Shown: positions 12,145 through 26,262 of the stretch, piece by piece | How positions within the stretch are numbered: the stretch's first letter is position 1 | How the letters are laid out: each line of letters opens with the position of its first letter | Assembly (NCBI GenBank): GCA_026168455.1 | Contig: CM047428.1 | Location: 2,608,887-2,672,886 of the forward strand | Source: Theocolax elegans | Taxonomy: Eukaryota > Arthropoda > Insecta > Hymenoptera > Cerocephalidae | Direction of reading: 5' to 3' | Length of the DNA stretch: 64,000 bases | Notes under the pieces: generated by a model | The model's input: the letters and a program-made list of their open reading frames with translations, nothing else | The model's database searches: none | What the model was told of the DNA's origin: nothing | Translations under genes and position numbers: made by a program

Positions 12145-14438
12145 AGGGATCGGCCATAATTTTAATACACTTGCTGAGAGACCGGTTAGATTTTACTCGA
12201 GTTCATCGGATTTACATTGCGGGAGTTTGGTATCGATATTTACCCATTATTATTTAACAAATGAATTGTTCGTGAATCCGCATCCTCAACGATACCTTAA
12301 AATCAACGTGTATTTCTATATTTTTAATCACGCTTCGAAACTTACCCGCACGCAAATGAGTTGAGAATATATATATATATATATATCAAAATTCGAGAAC
12401 TACATTGCGTCATTGTTATTAAATTTAAGTGAATCGGATAGCCAATCGATCTATAAAACTCGTTTTACCAAGTTTATATTGTTTCAACGACTTAATCCGA
12501 GTAACCAGGCGACACTCGCGTTGGGCACGTTATATCAAGTTATCAAATGAGAAAACAGACTTCCCAGTAACTTCAATTGGCTAAACAGCATTCTCACGGT
12601 CTATTAAGAGCTCACGCTCTTCCGATAATGCTCAACCAACTTTCGTTGACACTTCTCGACCGTCAAACTTTCCTGCGTGTGCACGGAAACTTTACCCGAT
12701 GCGAAAACATCACAGATTCTTCATTGTTACGTAGTAATTAAATTTCGAATTGTGACGCATTACCGTGGTTTTTTTTGTTTACTATTTTTGTTTATGTACT
12801 AATTTAAAAGTTTCGTACAATTAAACGTTGATTATTCTTTCTTTTAAAAAACTATTAAATAATTTGTCACGCTTTTTAATTTATATATATATATATATAT
12901 ATATATTCTTTTTTTTCTAGGAGTTACATTTTTAGATAATTTTTATTACTTTTACACCGTGCAGCGACCGACAAAAGTTCTCCACCAACCTCTAGTTGTA
13001 TAAAGTTTTAAGTTTACTTCATCACTGTTATTTTTATTATAGAGACAATGAAATATCGTTGATTCTCAAGGGCCACCTAAGCTCTACACTTTTCTTTCTT
13101 TTAAAGCTGTTAAAGTTACGTACATCAACTGCAAACTTTCGAAATTTTAAACTTTAGAATGCTGCTAAGATGTTGAAAAAAAGAAATGTATTAAAATTCC
13201 ATTTGACGCTTTACTAATTTTATGTAAAACTGATGATCATTTTTTTTTCGTGCGTCGATGTTGTAATGTAATTTATTTGATTAACGGACGTATTGGAATG
13301 AATTGTTAATTAAATTTCCAAATGATGGAAATTTACGTAAAACGTACGTAATAATTGTATGGAGACGCGAGCGAATAAGTCTATATAATAGCTATACGAT
13401 TGTACATAAAATTGTAATTACTGAAAAGGTAAGTAATCAGCTTCCGGTAAGGCACTTATACCAACGTTTAATGTGTAAACATCGTTGCCGCGCGTCTCGG
13501 TATCGAGAGGAAAAAGCTCGACAGCGCGTCGATGAATTTTTCAGTCGAGCGCAACAAAGACGCGCGCGGCTCCAGCTGCTCAGGAAACTCGGTAAAATTC
13601 ATGAGCCCGCGTACGATCGTGACGGGGGAATCGTAACCGAGTTCGACAAGCTTCGTGATCGAGGTGGTCTACACTTCCCATCGCGCTACACATCTTGCGG
13701 CTTGGGAATTCTTACTCTGTATACCTATATGTACCACTATCATGGGATATATGCGAAACAAAATTTCCTTTTGTTATTCCTCTTTGCATATTGAATTTCT
13801 TATAGGATACATTTAATACGAAAATAAATCTTTTAAAGTTTACCATTCTACAGTTTAATACTTATTTCGCGAAAGTGAAAAGGGCATTCGTATAAACGCA
13901 CGAATTGCACAGTTTCGTTAATAAAAAGTGCATCTTTGCGAAACTACTTTCTCGTTGCAATTCGATTAGTCGAGTTGGTTGCGTCCCCTCACCTATGTAA
14001 ATACGGCCACCACGTGAGTTCCTGCTTCTGCTCTTTGAAAGCTCAAGCGAGAAGACAACGAATGGACTTTATAACGGGGGCTCAACTTCCGCTCGGTAAT
14101 TTGATGCAGTCTAGCGAAGAAGAAGAAAGAGAAGAAGAAAAAAAGACGGCGCGCTACAGTAGATCCGGTCCGATAGAGAAAATGAGGAACAGAGAGAGGG
14201 AGAGTCTGGGCAAGTACATGCAAATGAAGCCCCGAAGGCTCGTTTGCTTCCTTATCGCTCACCCTGCTTTCTCCGTCTCGATCCTCTGCGGAATAAACGC
14301 TTGCGAGTCTACCTACAATTTCTTCCCTCTTATTCGTTGCTGCTTTGACACTACCTCTAAGAGATCTCTAATGGTTCGGTTAAATTTTGTTTTATTTATC
14401 ATCCGTATTAGTGTGGATTATACTGCGGTGCTGAGTAC
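12139..14438. other. Non-coding stretch with TA repeats
   Basis: (TA) runs at 12367-12386 and 12882-12906. A GC-rich patch at 13440-13700 holds an open frame of Arg-rich sequence without a recognisable domain or exon borders, so I do not call it a gene. Confidence 0.45.
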
Positions 14439-14872
14439 GGGTGGGGTCCGATTTGTCGAATGCTCATTCAAAATGTGTGCATTGTTTCGAATTTCAAAAA
14501 TTAGAAATGTATTTTTATTATTTAGAACCAAGAGAAATAGAATGGTTATTATTTCGAAAGTAATGCACTCTTCAGTTTTTACATATTTGTTCCAAAAATT
14601 CGAACTTTATAGTGTAGAGAAATAACTTTTATAATATTTGTCTACTAAGACCTTGATAACAGACAATAAAACAGAAAATTATTTATCTACTATTTGGAAT
14701 TCGAAATATTGCGCCTAATGCCAAACATCTGACGATTTTATTACTTTCGAAATAATGATCATTCTATTTATTCGATTCGAAATAACAAAACAGTTATTCT
14801 TATTTTTAAAATTCGAAATATTGCACACATTTTGAATGAACATTCGACAAATCGGACCCCACCCCTGAGTAC
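14431..14872. mobile_element. hAT-type MITE with 8-bp target duplication
   Basis: Element 14439-14864 is flanked on both sides by the direct repeat CTGAGTAC (14431-14438 and 14865-14872). Inverted ends start GGGTGGGGTCCGATTTGTCG and agree for over 40 bp with one mismatch. An 8-bp duplication is typical of hAT transposons. No transposase is present. Confidence 0.75.
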
Positions 14873-17800
14873 ATCGAATTATTGAGATGTTACGAGAGTC
14901 AGCAATCAATTAAATTGGTAAAATTGATTTGGGGTATAGCTTTTCCCTCAAAAGATACGTATTTAATATCCTGTAATAAAACATTCCCTTGTATTTTATC
15001 ATAGTTTATCTTGCCAAATTACATAATATCTAACATCAATTTATTAGTCAATGTTTTAAATGTGTTGCATCAATTTTAGTATATGTACAAACCAACGTGT
15101 TCTTTGAAATTTCACGAACTGTAGTGGACGAGGAGTGCATATAGAACCTCCTTAAATTTAAAATTAGATTTCGTTCGGATAACCCGTTTATTATATCACC
15201 GTAGGTCTGAAATTTTTAATACGTATAGCTAAATTTTTATGAAGGTATAATGTAAATCTGTAATGTTTTATTATAATAGTAAACGTTATGTTTTACTACA
15301 TATCACATACTGACAAATTGTAATATTTACTATAACTTTTCTTACTTTAACTTCTAATTTTTAATATAACCTATATAGTAATTTTACATTTCTAGTAACT
15401 ATTGTAATCTTTAATATAAAATTTCTCTCAATAATTAAAATTATTAATTAAAATTACTGCATCAATACCAACTTCGTTTAAATAAACACGCAATATAATG
15501 TATTATATTTTTTATTACAATAATACAATGTTATAGTTACGACTTACAATTGAAGAATATTTCGTTAAAAAGAAAACTCGTCATTGTATAAAACCGATGA
15601 ACAATAATTCCATTATCCTGTTATTTATATTTCCTATTTTCAACTAGACACAAAATCTTTCACTGGCTTTATCTAAACGAGGACAATAAATATATATATA
15701 AAACCATTTAAATTATACAACAATATGACCTGACGAACGAATTTTAAGTCGACAATTGCATCTCGGCCTTGCTCGCAAAATAAAAGGAAAGGGGCGCGAT
15801 AGAAAGTCACTGGAATAAATTTGGCGCGAACTGCACACTTTGGTCCCGCTTTCGTAGCCGCCGCAGGCATGGTTTTCTTTTCTTTTTTTCCTTTTTTTAC
15901 TATCTGGGCGAACTTTGAAAGAGAAGTTAGAGCGAGAGGCGAGAGAAAAAAACTCGAGTACTAAAAGAGAAAAGGCCTTTAATCAGAAAACGCTGGCGGA
16001 TAATTATTTTTTCGCCTTACGACGAAACTGGGCGTGCTCTAATTAACTCATTTTATTGGTGACTTGCGATGGTACTTTAATTTTCTCATCATTCGATGAA
16101 TATATATATATTTATATAAACGAGGATATATAAATATTAATAAATGGTTAGTTAGTGTAACAAGGAAATTTAGAAAAACTTTGTGTGCATTACGAGATGG
16201 CAATGTCGACACATCGAAAATATTTTTTAGGTGTCGTATTTCGCTTCACCGAATTTGATACAATAATTGAATCTAGATATCGAAACTCTGTGACTAATAG
16301 TTTTATAAAACTATTATTCAATGCAAATTGATCTTGTTTTAGTCAAAACGAACAAAATCGATAGAATGTATAGAAGATTTTCAATCAAGGAAAATATGAT
16401 TTTGAAATTGAATTTTTTTTTGTTACAACAATTAGTATTACTTATTCGGCAACTGTGCAATACGTGCACAACGAAATTTCCCGCAATAGCAATAGTTATT
16501 TCACACGCATACCTAAAGTCTATTGAATATCGTCACTGCATTATTAATAATAATTAATAAAAGTGAAACGTAATATTGATTGAGTATGTGATAGAAATGA
16601 AAAAAAAATATATATATTGGTGATTCTAAATCAATAACGAAAATGACAAAAGACTTGGGATTTTCGGAATAGTTATCAATCTATTGTTCTCGGGCAGGAA
16701 GAGAGCCGGAGCGGCTATTCAGCAGCTCACTCGTTTGAATAAACACCGACGCACGTAATCAGATAAACGTTGATTATTCATACGTGACATTATTTAATCG
16801 CGGCATAATGGATCGACGTTGTTGTAGTCGGGCGCGCACTATACTGTGTCCTTGGAATTATTAAACAACAATGTAGACAGAAACGATAGCGCGAAGAACC
16901 GCAACCGCATTAATTAAACTGCGCGCTTGCGTCTCGTGGTCCTGTAGAGCCAAAATCCAGTTTCACGATGCGTCCGTTCGGTATATAACTCGGATGATTC
17001 CCCGCGGCCTTATTTTGATAATACACGTCCGACCAGTCGTTATTTAGACTTGTACGATCGTGCAATTACAACTTCGCGTATACATCCACTCCTGAGGCAT
17101 TCAACTTTCTTTCACATTTTTATTTACTAAACTTTTTTTTTACAATACGACGTGGTACGAACAACTGTAATTCATTAGAAATAGTAATATAAGAAAATAA
17201 TCAGATAGTCTGGTGAAATATACTCATATTTTTATTATTGCTACCTCGTAGAGGAAGTTATGTAGTAGTCAAATTTTTCGATTTTTCTAAAATTTGTTTT
17301 TGTTAATTTTGTATTTCGCTGATGATGAATCAAGTTTTTCAAATTGTCTCTATTGTCTCTATAAAACGGATTTTTATTTTCAATTTGTTATAACTTTGAA
17401 ACTAATCGGTCAAAAAAATTGAGAACATTTCACGAAATGAATCTGAAGCAAAAAATTGTAATCTAAATGCGATTATTTTTAAAAAATTAGAATTTGTCTG
17501 ATAACGGATGTTCTCTAATAATATCTGTAGCTTATTATTAAAACTTTATAGATGCATGTTTTGAGGTACTTGCAATATCTAATCGTTCTATTATTTGGTC
17601 AAGAACACTTGGAAAATTCATTAATCTGTCCAAAAGTAGATAAACTTTTGAAATCAAAATGATTGGGATTTCTTCATTTTTAAAAATTATATTATTCAAA
17701 TTTTGACATGTTCTATTACGTTGAAATTAGTGGAAAAGATAAACAATTTTGAAAACGTTAGATAATGTGGTCAAAATAATTAAATTTGGTATTTTTAAAT

Positions 17801-19834
17801 AATATATTACGTATAAGGAATGATACATCGATTTTGAGGAATAGCTACGTGCCAATGAATTGCCAATAATTTTATTATATCTTATTTAACAGATTTTGTT
17901 CTACTTAGAAACTGTTTCGAAATTTTTAAATTATTAATTTTCCCCGTTAAACGTACGTTCTATGAAAACACGTGTTTAGGGAAACCAACAATAACAAAAG
18001 TTCCTTCCAAGGGTTACTTAAGCAAAACAAATCGAATTCGCAGAGGCTAGCGAGAGTTGAAATACTCCAGTTTGAGCTATCGCGTAAGAAAAACGACGGA
18101 ATCCCAGAATTTGAGGGTGGAACTTTCGAGATTGGAAAGTTGAACGGGCGCTTTCAACCTCTTCTCGTACACGTTTTCTCGTCTTCGCGGGATTCCAGGG
18201 TCGAACCTAATTTCATCGCACGCTTAATTGTGCACTGTTCTTTTGGAGCAATGCCCGGCCAAAATTCCAAATGACTTCCCTCAAGAACTCGTGTAAAATT
18301 GACTTTTTCTTTCTCCGCGAAAATTTTGAATTTAATATTCGTGTCCGCTCTATTAATTACAATTGTTCGGTATTTATTAGATTTGCGGTGGCAATAATTT
18401 TTGTTATATACGTGACGCAAAGGGATTTACAACACTCCATTTGGAACTGAATAAATGACGTCAAACAAAGCAGTAAAAAGTATTTTAAACTAAAGTAAAA
18501 ATATATACGTATCGTCTGTTTGTTAATAATTTTATATCTCATCTCCGTTGTACGATAGTCGGGTTGACGAAGAATTTTAATAGCGGAGCCTTCTCCAGAT
18601 TTTAAAGTTAAATAACACACTTCTTACGAAATTAGATTACCGAAGTAAGTGCATCAGAAGCAATCGCGCAATGCCAAGTTGTAAAACGATACGACGACTC
18701 GTTAAATGCGCCGAAACACAACCACTGTCATTTCTCTTAGCCGAGCTATAAAAACTTATCCTCGTTTTGGCTAAATATCCTAAAATCCTTTCAACTTTTC
18801 CTTGGGGTAAGACTTCACCAAATATCAAATTCGTTTCGGTACATTGGATTCCATAACACTTTCGTCCGTCTGTAAAGAAAAAAAAAACGTTTGTCTACGT
18901 TTTCTCCATCAGTTGTTCACGTTGTATTGTTTTACTTTCAGTCGGAAAACTAACCGAATACGTGCATTTCTCGAAGTTTTCGTCATATTTTTTGTTACAC
19001 CGTCTTACCCTCGGTCTATCCTTTCGATTTGCGAGCCAGAAAACCTTGTTATTCTTTATACATCTCCTAGGAGCTCGTTAAACCTTTCTACCTCTCTTAT
19101 CTTTCCACGCGTTCATCGTTACCCTTCTTTTATCTTAACGTGCCTTTAAAACGCGCCTCTTTTCCTCCTTTTTACTCCTTGTTTAGAGAAGTATTAATAT
19201 TTTTCTTATTTTCATTTTCATTTTACGATTTATACCTCTATATAACTCATCCATCATGAATTAAAATTCTTTTTTTCGTAGTTAAACATTTAATTAACTT
19301 CAATAACAGTTGAAAATTGTTTTGTTTTACAAATATTGGTCATATATGTAATGTAATGAAATTGTAATTATTAAGAGTAAGCAGGTTTATTATATAATTA
19401 ACTAATCAATTAATCGGTAATTATTCTTTAATATTAATTTTATTTAATCGTTCACGATGGACAAAAAACATTGTTAGATTCTCGTATCATAATCAGATAT
19501 TTTATAACAAATTTAGTTGCGGTTTACATTTGTACAAATGGCGCATATATATGAATCTACGCCGCTTACTATTTATTCCTTTCATATACGTGAAACAAAG
19601 TAAGCCAGACGGAATTTACACGAGTTCACGTAAAATCTACATAAGCTCACGAACAATTCACTCGACAGTTTTGTTGCTCAAATTTATTTTTCCTACATCT
19701 GGTAACGATAATAAAAACTAATATGTAAGGCGCAAACTTTCCCGTTTAATACTCGTATTTAAGCGTATGTGCAAAAAAAGAAAAATTTTGTTGCTCATTT
19801 ATTGCAACAGTGTCACATATTTTCCGTGTTACCA
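14873..19834. other. Non-coding stretch
   Basis: AT-rich background with GC-richer islands at 15760-15860, 16690-17060 and 18030-18260. Short frames in the islands show no recognisable protein. The island at 16690-17060 has clustered homeodomain-like ATTA/TAAT cores. Confidence 0.4.
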
Positions 19835-20022
19835 CACTGAAGAAAATTTGCTAGTGTAAAAATTTTAACTATTTTAATGGTCAAAGGAGGACAGACTTTA
19901 TACACAATTGAAAAAATTGCTATTAATAACGGTGAAAATTGTCACCATTTTTATAATTGTGCAAGTCTGTCCTCCGTTTACCATTAAAATAGCAATTTTT
20001 ACTAAAAAAGTTTTTCTTAGTT
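19835..20022. mobile_element. Small hairpin MITE, family with GGACAGACT motif (copy 1)
   Basis: Inverted arms (ATTTTAATGGT, GGAGGACAGACTT against its complement AAGTCTGTCCTCC) fold into a hairpin of about 180 bp. Outer end CACTGAAGAAAA resembles that of the copy at 25988-26262. Confidence 0.6.
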
Positions 20023-21885
20023 CATGTAAAAAGATTTATTTGATGCATAAGTACACTTAGCGTCGAATCATTCATTCGTTACTCCTTTATTGAATTTCGG
20101 AAGACGATCGAAAATTCTTGACTGAAACGCAACATCCATAGATGTAAAGAATGAGTAACCGTAGCACAAATGCAAAATCAACCTTCTTGAGTTAGCTCTC
20201 TGTCGTTGAACTTTTTGTAATGGCACTCAACTTGGCTACGTTCACGTTCATCGTACGTTCAACGAGGAGATCCACTTTGCAACTCCTTTTCGTTTTTCCC
20301 CACTTCTACCCTTCCCTTTCATTCTCGTTTCTCCTTTATTTCTATCAAATTCCGGTACAGCTCGAGCTCGTTTCTTGCATTTTCGACTCTTGCAAATGCG
20401 CAGCATCAACTGCCCTCGAGACCCACTGAAATCCTCTTGGTATTTTCTGATTAACGTCGCCTACGCGTTCAGGAAGCAATTAAAAAAGCAATTAATTTCG
20501 TCCCTTCGATCGGTAATCTTAGTTCGTCTCTCACGGGTTTGAAGTTTCGATTTGCATCAATGCTATAATTCGGAGGTATTATCTTGTTTTAATTTGAAAG
20601 TTTATACGAGAATAGCACGATAAACAATAGGATTTACTTCTTATTTATAAAAATACAATTATTAATTCAAATGTTTAAACGAGTTTTATAATAAAAAGGA
20701 GTAATAATATGTAAAGTACTCGAAGGGACGTAGCTGCTTGATGATAGCCTAGGAACCTTTGAAATTAACATGACTTCGTGTCCTGCGTCTGACTAATGGG
20801 AGTCTGTTCTACTTAAAAGTTCGGTCTCTCTAATGTAAGGTCGTGCGTTAATATTAAAAATTAATGAATTTTTTTTTTATATTATTATATCTCGAGTAAT
20901 TTTAGCACAAACAAATCTAATAATAGTTAATTTAATTTTGTACTAAATTATTTGTTACAAAAAAAACTTTTAACTACCTTATAAACAGTACATAAAATAT
21001 TACCAATAGAACAAAATAACTCCGAATACTGAAATATTTGTTATATTTTAAAAGTCAATTACAAACTTAGTTCAATGGTATGATGAAAAAAAAATTATAT
21101 ATATATATATATATACACTGTCGATAAATCAAAACAATACTGCCAATCTCATGGTATGAAGAAGCAGTCAACCGCGAGGCGACCCACAAAAAAAAGAATC
21201 GAGAATTCTGAAACCCGGAAAAAATCGAAATTCAATTTCGCGCGAAATTTCTATTGCCTCATAAAGTATCTTGGTATGCGTATATAGAACTATGTGAAGA
21301 TGTATACCTATGTGTGTGTATAAAAGCCATCCTTTCCCCCAGAATCAATGTCCATTTCGCGTCAACGCGCGGTAAAAGGATTGTAAAGATAAGCCATCGT
21401 AGATATAGAGGTACACACACACACACACAGGTATACATCTTCACTGTATGTGGACACTTTTTACGTACCGCATTCTTGACGCTCAAAAGTGATACGTACT
21501 AATTTTGAGTATTTTTCGGATATAAAATATTGCTCGAATAATTGAACTATTTATGTAATTGAGCGAGAAGATTAAGTCAATGCGATGTCTCGCATTGAAG
21601 CGTTATATTTAACAATATCGTTCTTCATTATTTTCTATTTGTGGATTCACATATACTTTCACTTGGAAAATCCATTAACTTAAAAACAATTTTTGGCTGG
21701 GATCGAGGAGATTACATATTCATCAGAGACGTACTTGGTGAGGAAAAAAAAAGTATTAAATTCGCTAATACATTGTGCAAAATCATTCTCTATCAATACA
21801 TATAAATCAAATACACACTTTATGAAAGTTATCTCGAATCGACTGTAATCAAATTATTTACTCAAGGTGGGCGAGTTCTAAATTT

Positions 21886-21922
<37 letters not shown>

Positions 21923-24318
21923 CCGCGGTTTCGCTCCAAGTGTACATTTTGCGAAAGGCAGCTACCGACTAACAACTTCCTATTTTACTGTCTCTGTCTT
22001 TTGCACTATATCTCGCTTACTCATACGTACTAACTTTCTTATTTGATCCGGTTCCAGCTTTGACTGGAGATCCGGAAGACGAAAGATCCATTTGCTCCAA
22101 ATCAGCTTCTATTATATTATATACCAGTACGAATGTATCCTTTGTTGCCTTTTTTTGTAAATAAATTTTGTTTTCTTTTTTTTCTTTCCGATTGTTTTAA
22201 AATTTCTTCAAACGATAACTTAATTGTTGTATTTTAGATTTTCACGAATGCTTGCTTTTTCTCGGTACAAGTGCAAACATATATTAATCTTACAAGTCTG
22301 GGTTAACTCGAAAATAGAAACGAAAAAATTTTTTCATTTGCTCTCACAATTTTATTTAAAAAGCTGCCTGTCTAAAATTTTCTATAAACGCACTTAACGT
22401 GACCTTTCATTTGAGAAGCTGCAAACATTTGATCACAATTATTTCTTATTTTATTTATTTATTTTTTAACTAAATTGAACGTAATCCGGCTCTTTCAACT
22501 ACTTTTCATACATCCTAAAACCTAAACGGAGCACTAAAAATAATCTATATTTTAGTGAACAAAAGAAAAACAATAAGTCGCTTTTTATTTAAGTACTTCG
22601 TTCAAATTTTTATATAAAATTCTTTTGTTTTTTTACTATGGTTAACCGAGGCATGCTCCCATTTAAATCCAGAAAATAATTTTGCTATTCCAGAATATTA
22701 ATTTTGACTGACCACACACTACGGAGTGATTTTCTGCTCTATATCCGATCGTAACAAACATATATTAATTTTCTCAATATTCAATATTCACACTTTTTTG
22801 AAAACAACAATCTCGATGAAAAAAAAATTAGAATAATCTACATTAACGTATCAATGGTAATGCATAAAATATGAAACTCCCTTTACATCGGGGTTATCAC
22901 AGAAGAAATATTTCACGAATGCATTTCACGTTCCACATCTTTCTCACCTTCAATGCGGAAATCCATCTCATGTGCATCCGCCAATTCTACCTATTTTTCG
23001 GGCCGGTATCTTCTTGTACAACTCGACGCCACATCCTTCCAACACCTGCGGAACCAAGTTTCCAAGTCGCGATGCGGGTCTTCGCTTATTGATTTCCTTG
23101 GGACTCGCAAAGTTCCCGCGAGTTATCCATATTCCTTATCGGCACACTCGCTCGTGTTACGCGATATTCTCATTTTTGGATCGGTCTTCATTTTTTTTGT
23201 CACTCTCCCTTCTCCTTTTCACGGGTCGGATCGTCGTTTTTTAAGGTACGCGCGTCTCTGAGATATTGCACGAGCTGCAACGCAGGTATATCCCGCGTTT
23301 TCCTTTTACCTAAATTAAATCTTCTCGAAAATAAATTATGCAGATCCGTATGTTTGATAAAGATTCAATACTACTTGAAGACTTATTGGTTTAAAATTAT
23401 ACCGAGTTTCAAATTGCATAATTATTTTACTTAATGGACTTTATATGTACATGTTAGCTTTTTAATATTTACAGATGTATTACATTTCGATGATATAAAA
23501 CTTTACTTTTTTTTAGAATGGTAATATTTACAATTTATTTGAATAATAATATTCGCAATACCACCTAAAAGAAGATCTAAAATACGTTATAAAATATTCA
23601 CACTATACGAATGCATATAGATATACTTGAGAATTGTAAAAACATATTTGTAATGTTGAAGCTACTTTTCAAATAGCTTTGGTGTGAGAGCAAACATCGC
23701 TGGCAATCAGAAACTTCTGACAAATGTCTTCCTCTGGTTATTCGGTATGATATATTAGATGAAAAAAATTCTAAGAAACCATTTCTCGTAGTCAATGAAA
23801 AAGTTCTCCTTTTTATGCTTATAATAAAGCTCTTACGCGTTAAGAATTATTTGCAATATCTTTTTTGCAAGACATTTTTTTACATGGATTAATTAAATTA
23901 ACAAATATTTAAGATTAAGTAGTATTAAAAAAAATATTTGATTTTTGATAATTTTTAATTAATTAATTTAATGAATAAATTGGAGTATTAACGATAACGA
24001 AAATATTGTTTCTTCTTATCATTGCTATATTGCACTGAAATTAATTGATCGAAGGCTATTAATCAAGTAGCATTATATTTAAAGTATCTTAATGAATCCG
24101 AAGGAGTTCTTTAGAATCTCACCGTTTAAAAACCCCATCTTACGTTTTTAACGCAATAAACCTAAATAAATCAAGCTGTTCGAATACGCTTTAACTAAAT
24201 TCTCAATCTTGCATTAAAGAACCATTCAATTTTCATCGATTTTTCGAACCATTATTCACTTCTACGTAAACATTAACGAGAAAAAGGAGATTGATTTTCT
24301 TTCGACTTTATTTCGTAG

Positions 24319-24320
<2 letters not shown>
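20023..24320. other. Non-coding stretch with TA and AC repeats
   Basis: (TA) runs at 21095-21115 and 21888-21920; (AC)n near 21413-21428. No gene supported. Confidence 0.45.

Positions 24321-24376
<56 letters not shown>
24321..24376 (+). repeat. (GA)n microsatellite
   Basis: 28 GA units without interruption. Confidence 0.9.
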
Positions 24377-24378
<2 letters not shown>

Positions 24379-25170
24379 CTTAGATTAGTTTTTTTGCGCC
24401 TCGTTAGAATCGGAGCACGTGCTATTGAGGGAAATTCAAAGATTCGAAGACTTAGAGTAACGCCCAGGAAATAAGAGTTGATAGAATTTATAGAGGACAC
24501 GTCAAGGACTGCAGATAAGGCTATATACCCATTCAGATGCTTAAAGTGAGGAAATTTGCCTCTCCTTTTTTTCCGATGTTTTTCCTATTTTTTTTTTTTT
24601 ATTTTCGTCCATTCCCATTTTAAGACCATACACACTGTTTCCTATACGATTCTTGTTTACTACACGTATACACATACACATAACGTGTCCGTGTGACACA
24701 CACATACACGTGTATGGAAAAACACAAACGGAAGTTGAATAGTGTGTTTTGCTGAATTCGCTCAGGGTTTCGGTCTACTCGTTTTGTTTGGGAAAAAAAG
24801 GGGGGAGGGGGAAGAGAATACGCGATTTCGTAGATTTTATTTACTCGGAAAGTAATAGTTAATCGATCAAACGTAAAGGAAACAGGAAAAAGGATAACAC
24901 CGCTGTAATTATAATTTATTATACTTATATTTACGGCGTGTATAGTAACATTTAATTTAATTATATTATTTTTAAGTAAAGGGTATATTAAATAAATTTA
25001 GCGGGGTGCAGTGTGTACAAATTAAAATTGGATTGAAGTAAACACTTGTAAAACGAAAGCTTCACCGTTTACCTAAGCAAATGCTCCGCGAGAATCGATT
25101 TTACGCTCCAAAGTTCTAGTACAATTGAATTGGCCTAATAACGCCAAGCTAACCTCGATTGTTCCTTTGA

Positions 25171-25199
25171 TTCTCTCTCTCTCTCTCTCTCTCTCTCTT
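25171..25199 (+). repeat. (CT)n microsatellite
   Basis: About 14 TC units. Confidence 0.85.
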
Positions 25200-25987
25200 C
25201 TTTTTTGCTCTCCGAACTCTTCATCTTACGTAGCATCGAATTAGTTTGACATCGACTGATTTGCTTAGTCCTCCATTGGTTTAAAGTGCCCGTCGCTCAC
25301 GCCCCTTGATTTATTTGCCGGCGCACTTCTTCTCATTCCGAGGCTCAACCACGAACGTGTCTAGAATGTCCGGTGGAAAAAGTTTGACCCAAGCAATTTC
25401 TATATGAAACTCGAACGACGTGGTCCATTCACGAAACGATGATTTTTTTTATTTTTTTTATTTTTTTTTTCGAGATGAAGCGTGCAAGGTCATGTAAAAT
25501 CAACGTCAGATGTTCAGCCTTCAATTTTGATGATGATTCTTTTACGTATATACATCTGAGAAAAATGTTGTTTTAAATATGATTATTATATTTTGTTGTA
25601 ACGCGGATACATACATAATTATTTTTTTTAAATGTTTTATATGTTAAATATTACTCGAAGAAAAAATGTTGTAGTAAAAACGAGAATAGACAAACGATAA
25701 AAATTACTATTTTGCTATAAGAAGAATTTACGCGACATATAGGAAATTTTAGTAGATACGTAGTAACATTTTCCTATAATAAAATAATGATTTCTATCAA
25801 TTTTCAAATCTGAAAAATTCACGTTATCGCAACAGTACAACAATTTTCAACCCAAAATTGTTCTCTGCGCAGAAAACTGTACGCTATCTAAATTTCTAGT
25901 TTCCATTGGTATAATCCTAATAGACAATTTCGAAATGTAACGGTTTTAATGGAGGCGTGCGGACACGCGTAAATAAACATACCCATA

Positions 25988-26262
25988 CGGAGAGAAACGT
26001 TATTGTAAAAATTAGTATGTACCATTGAACGAAAGGGACAGACTTGATCTATCATAATTTTTGATATAATTATAGCAAAAATCACTATAGGTATTGCATC
26101 TTTTGCTACTTGATGTATGAAAAATTACTATGTTTATACTAAAATTTGCTATGTTACATAGCAATTTTTATAGAGGCGCGAGTCTGTCCTTCCTAACCTA
26201 CACAACATAGTAATTTTTCTTATAGATGTACTAATATTTACAACAAGGCTTCTCTCAGTGCA
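25988..26262. mobile_element. Small hairpin MITE, family with GGACAGACT motif (copy 2)
   Basis: Inverted ends: GGAGAGAAACGTTATTGTAA at left, complement of ACAACAAGGCTTCTCTCAGT at right. GGGACAGACTTG and the complement of GAGTCTGTCCTTC sit inside the arms, as in 19835-20022. Confidence 0.55.

Noticed and set aside
13303..14625. Open frames of 163 and 229 codons on the plus strand
   Set aside because: Composition is low-complexity, no domain is recognisable, and the second runs into the hAT-type MITE. No convincing splice sites or homologue.
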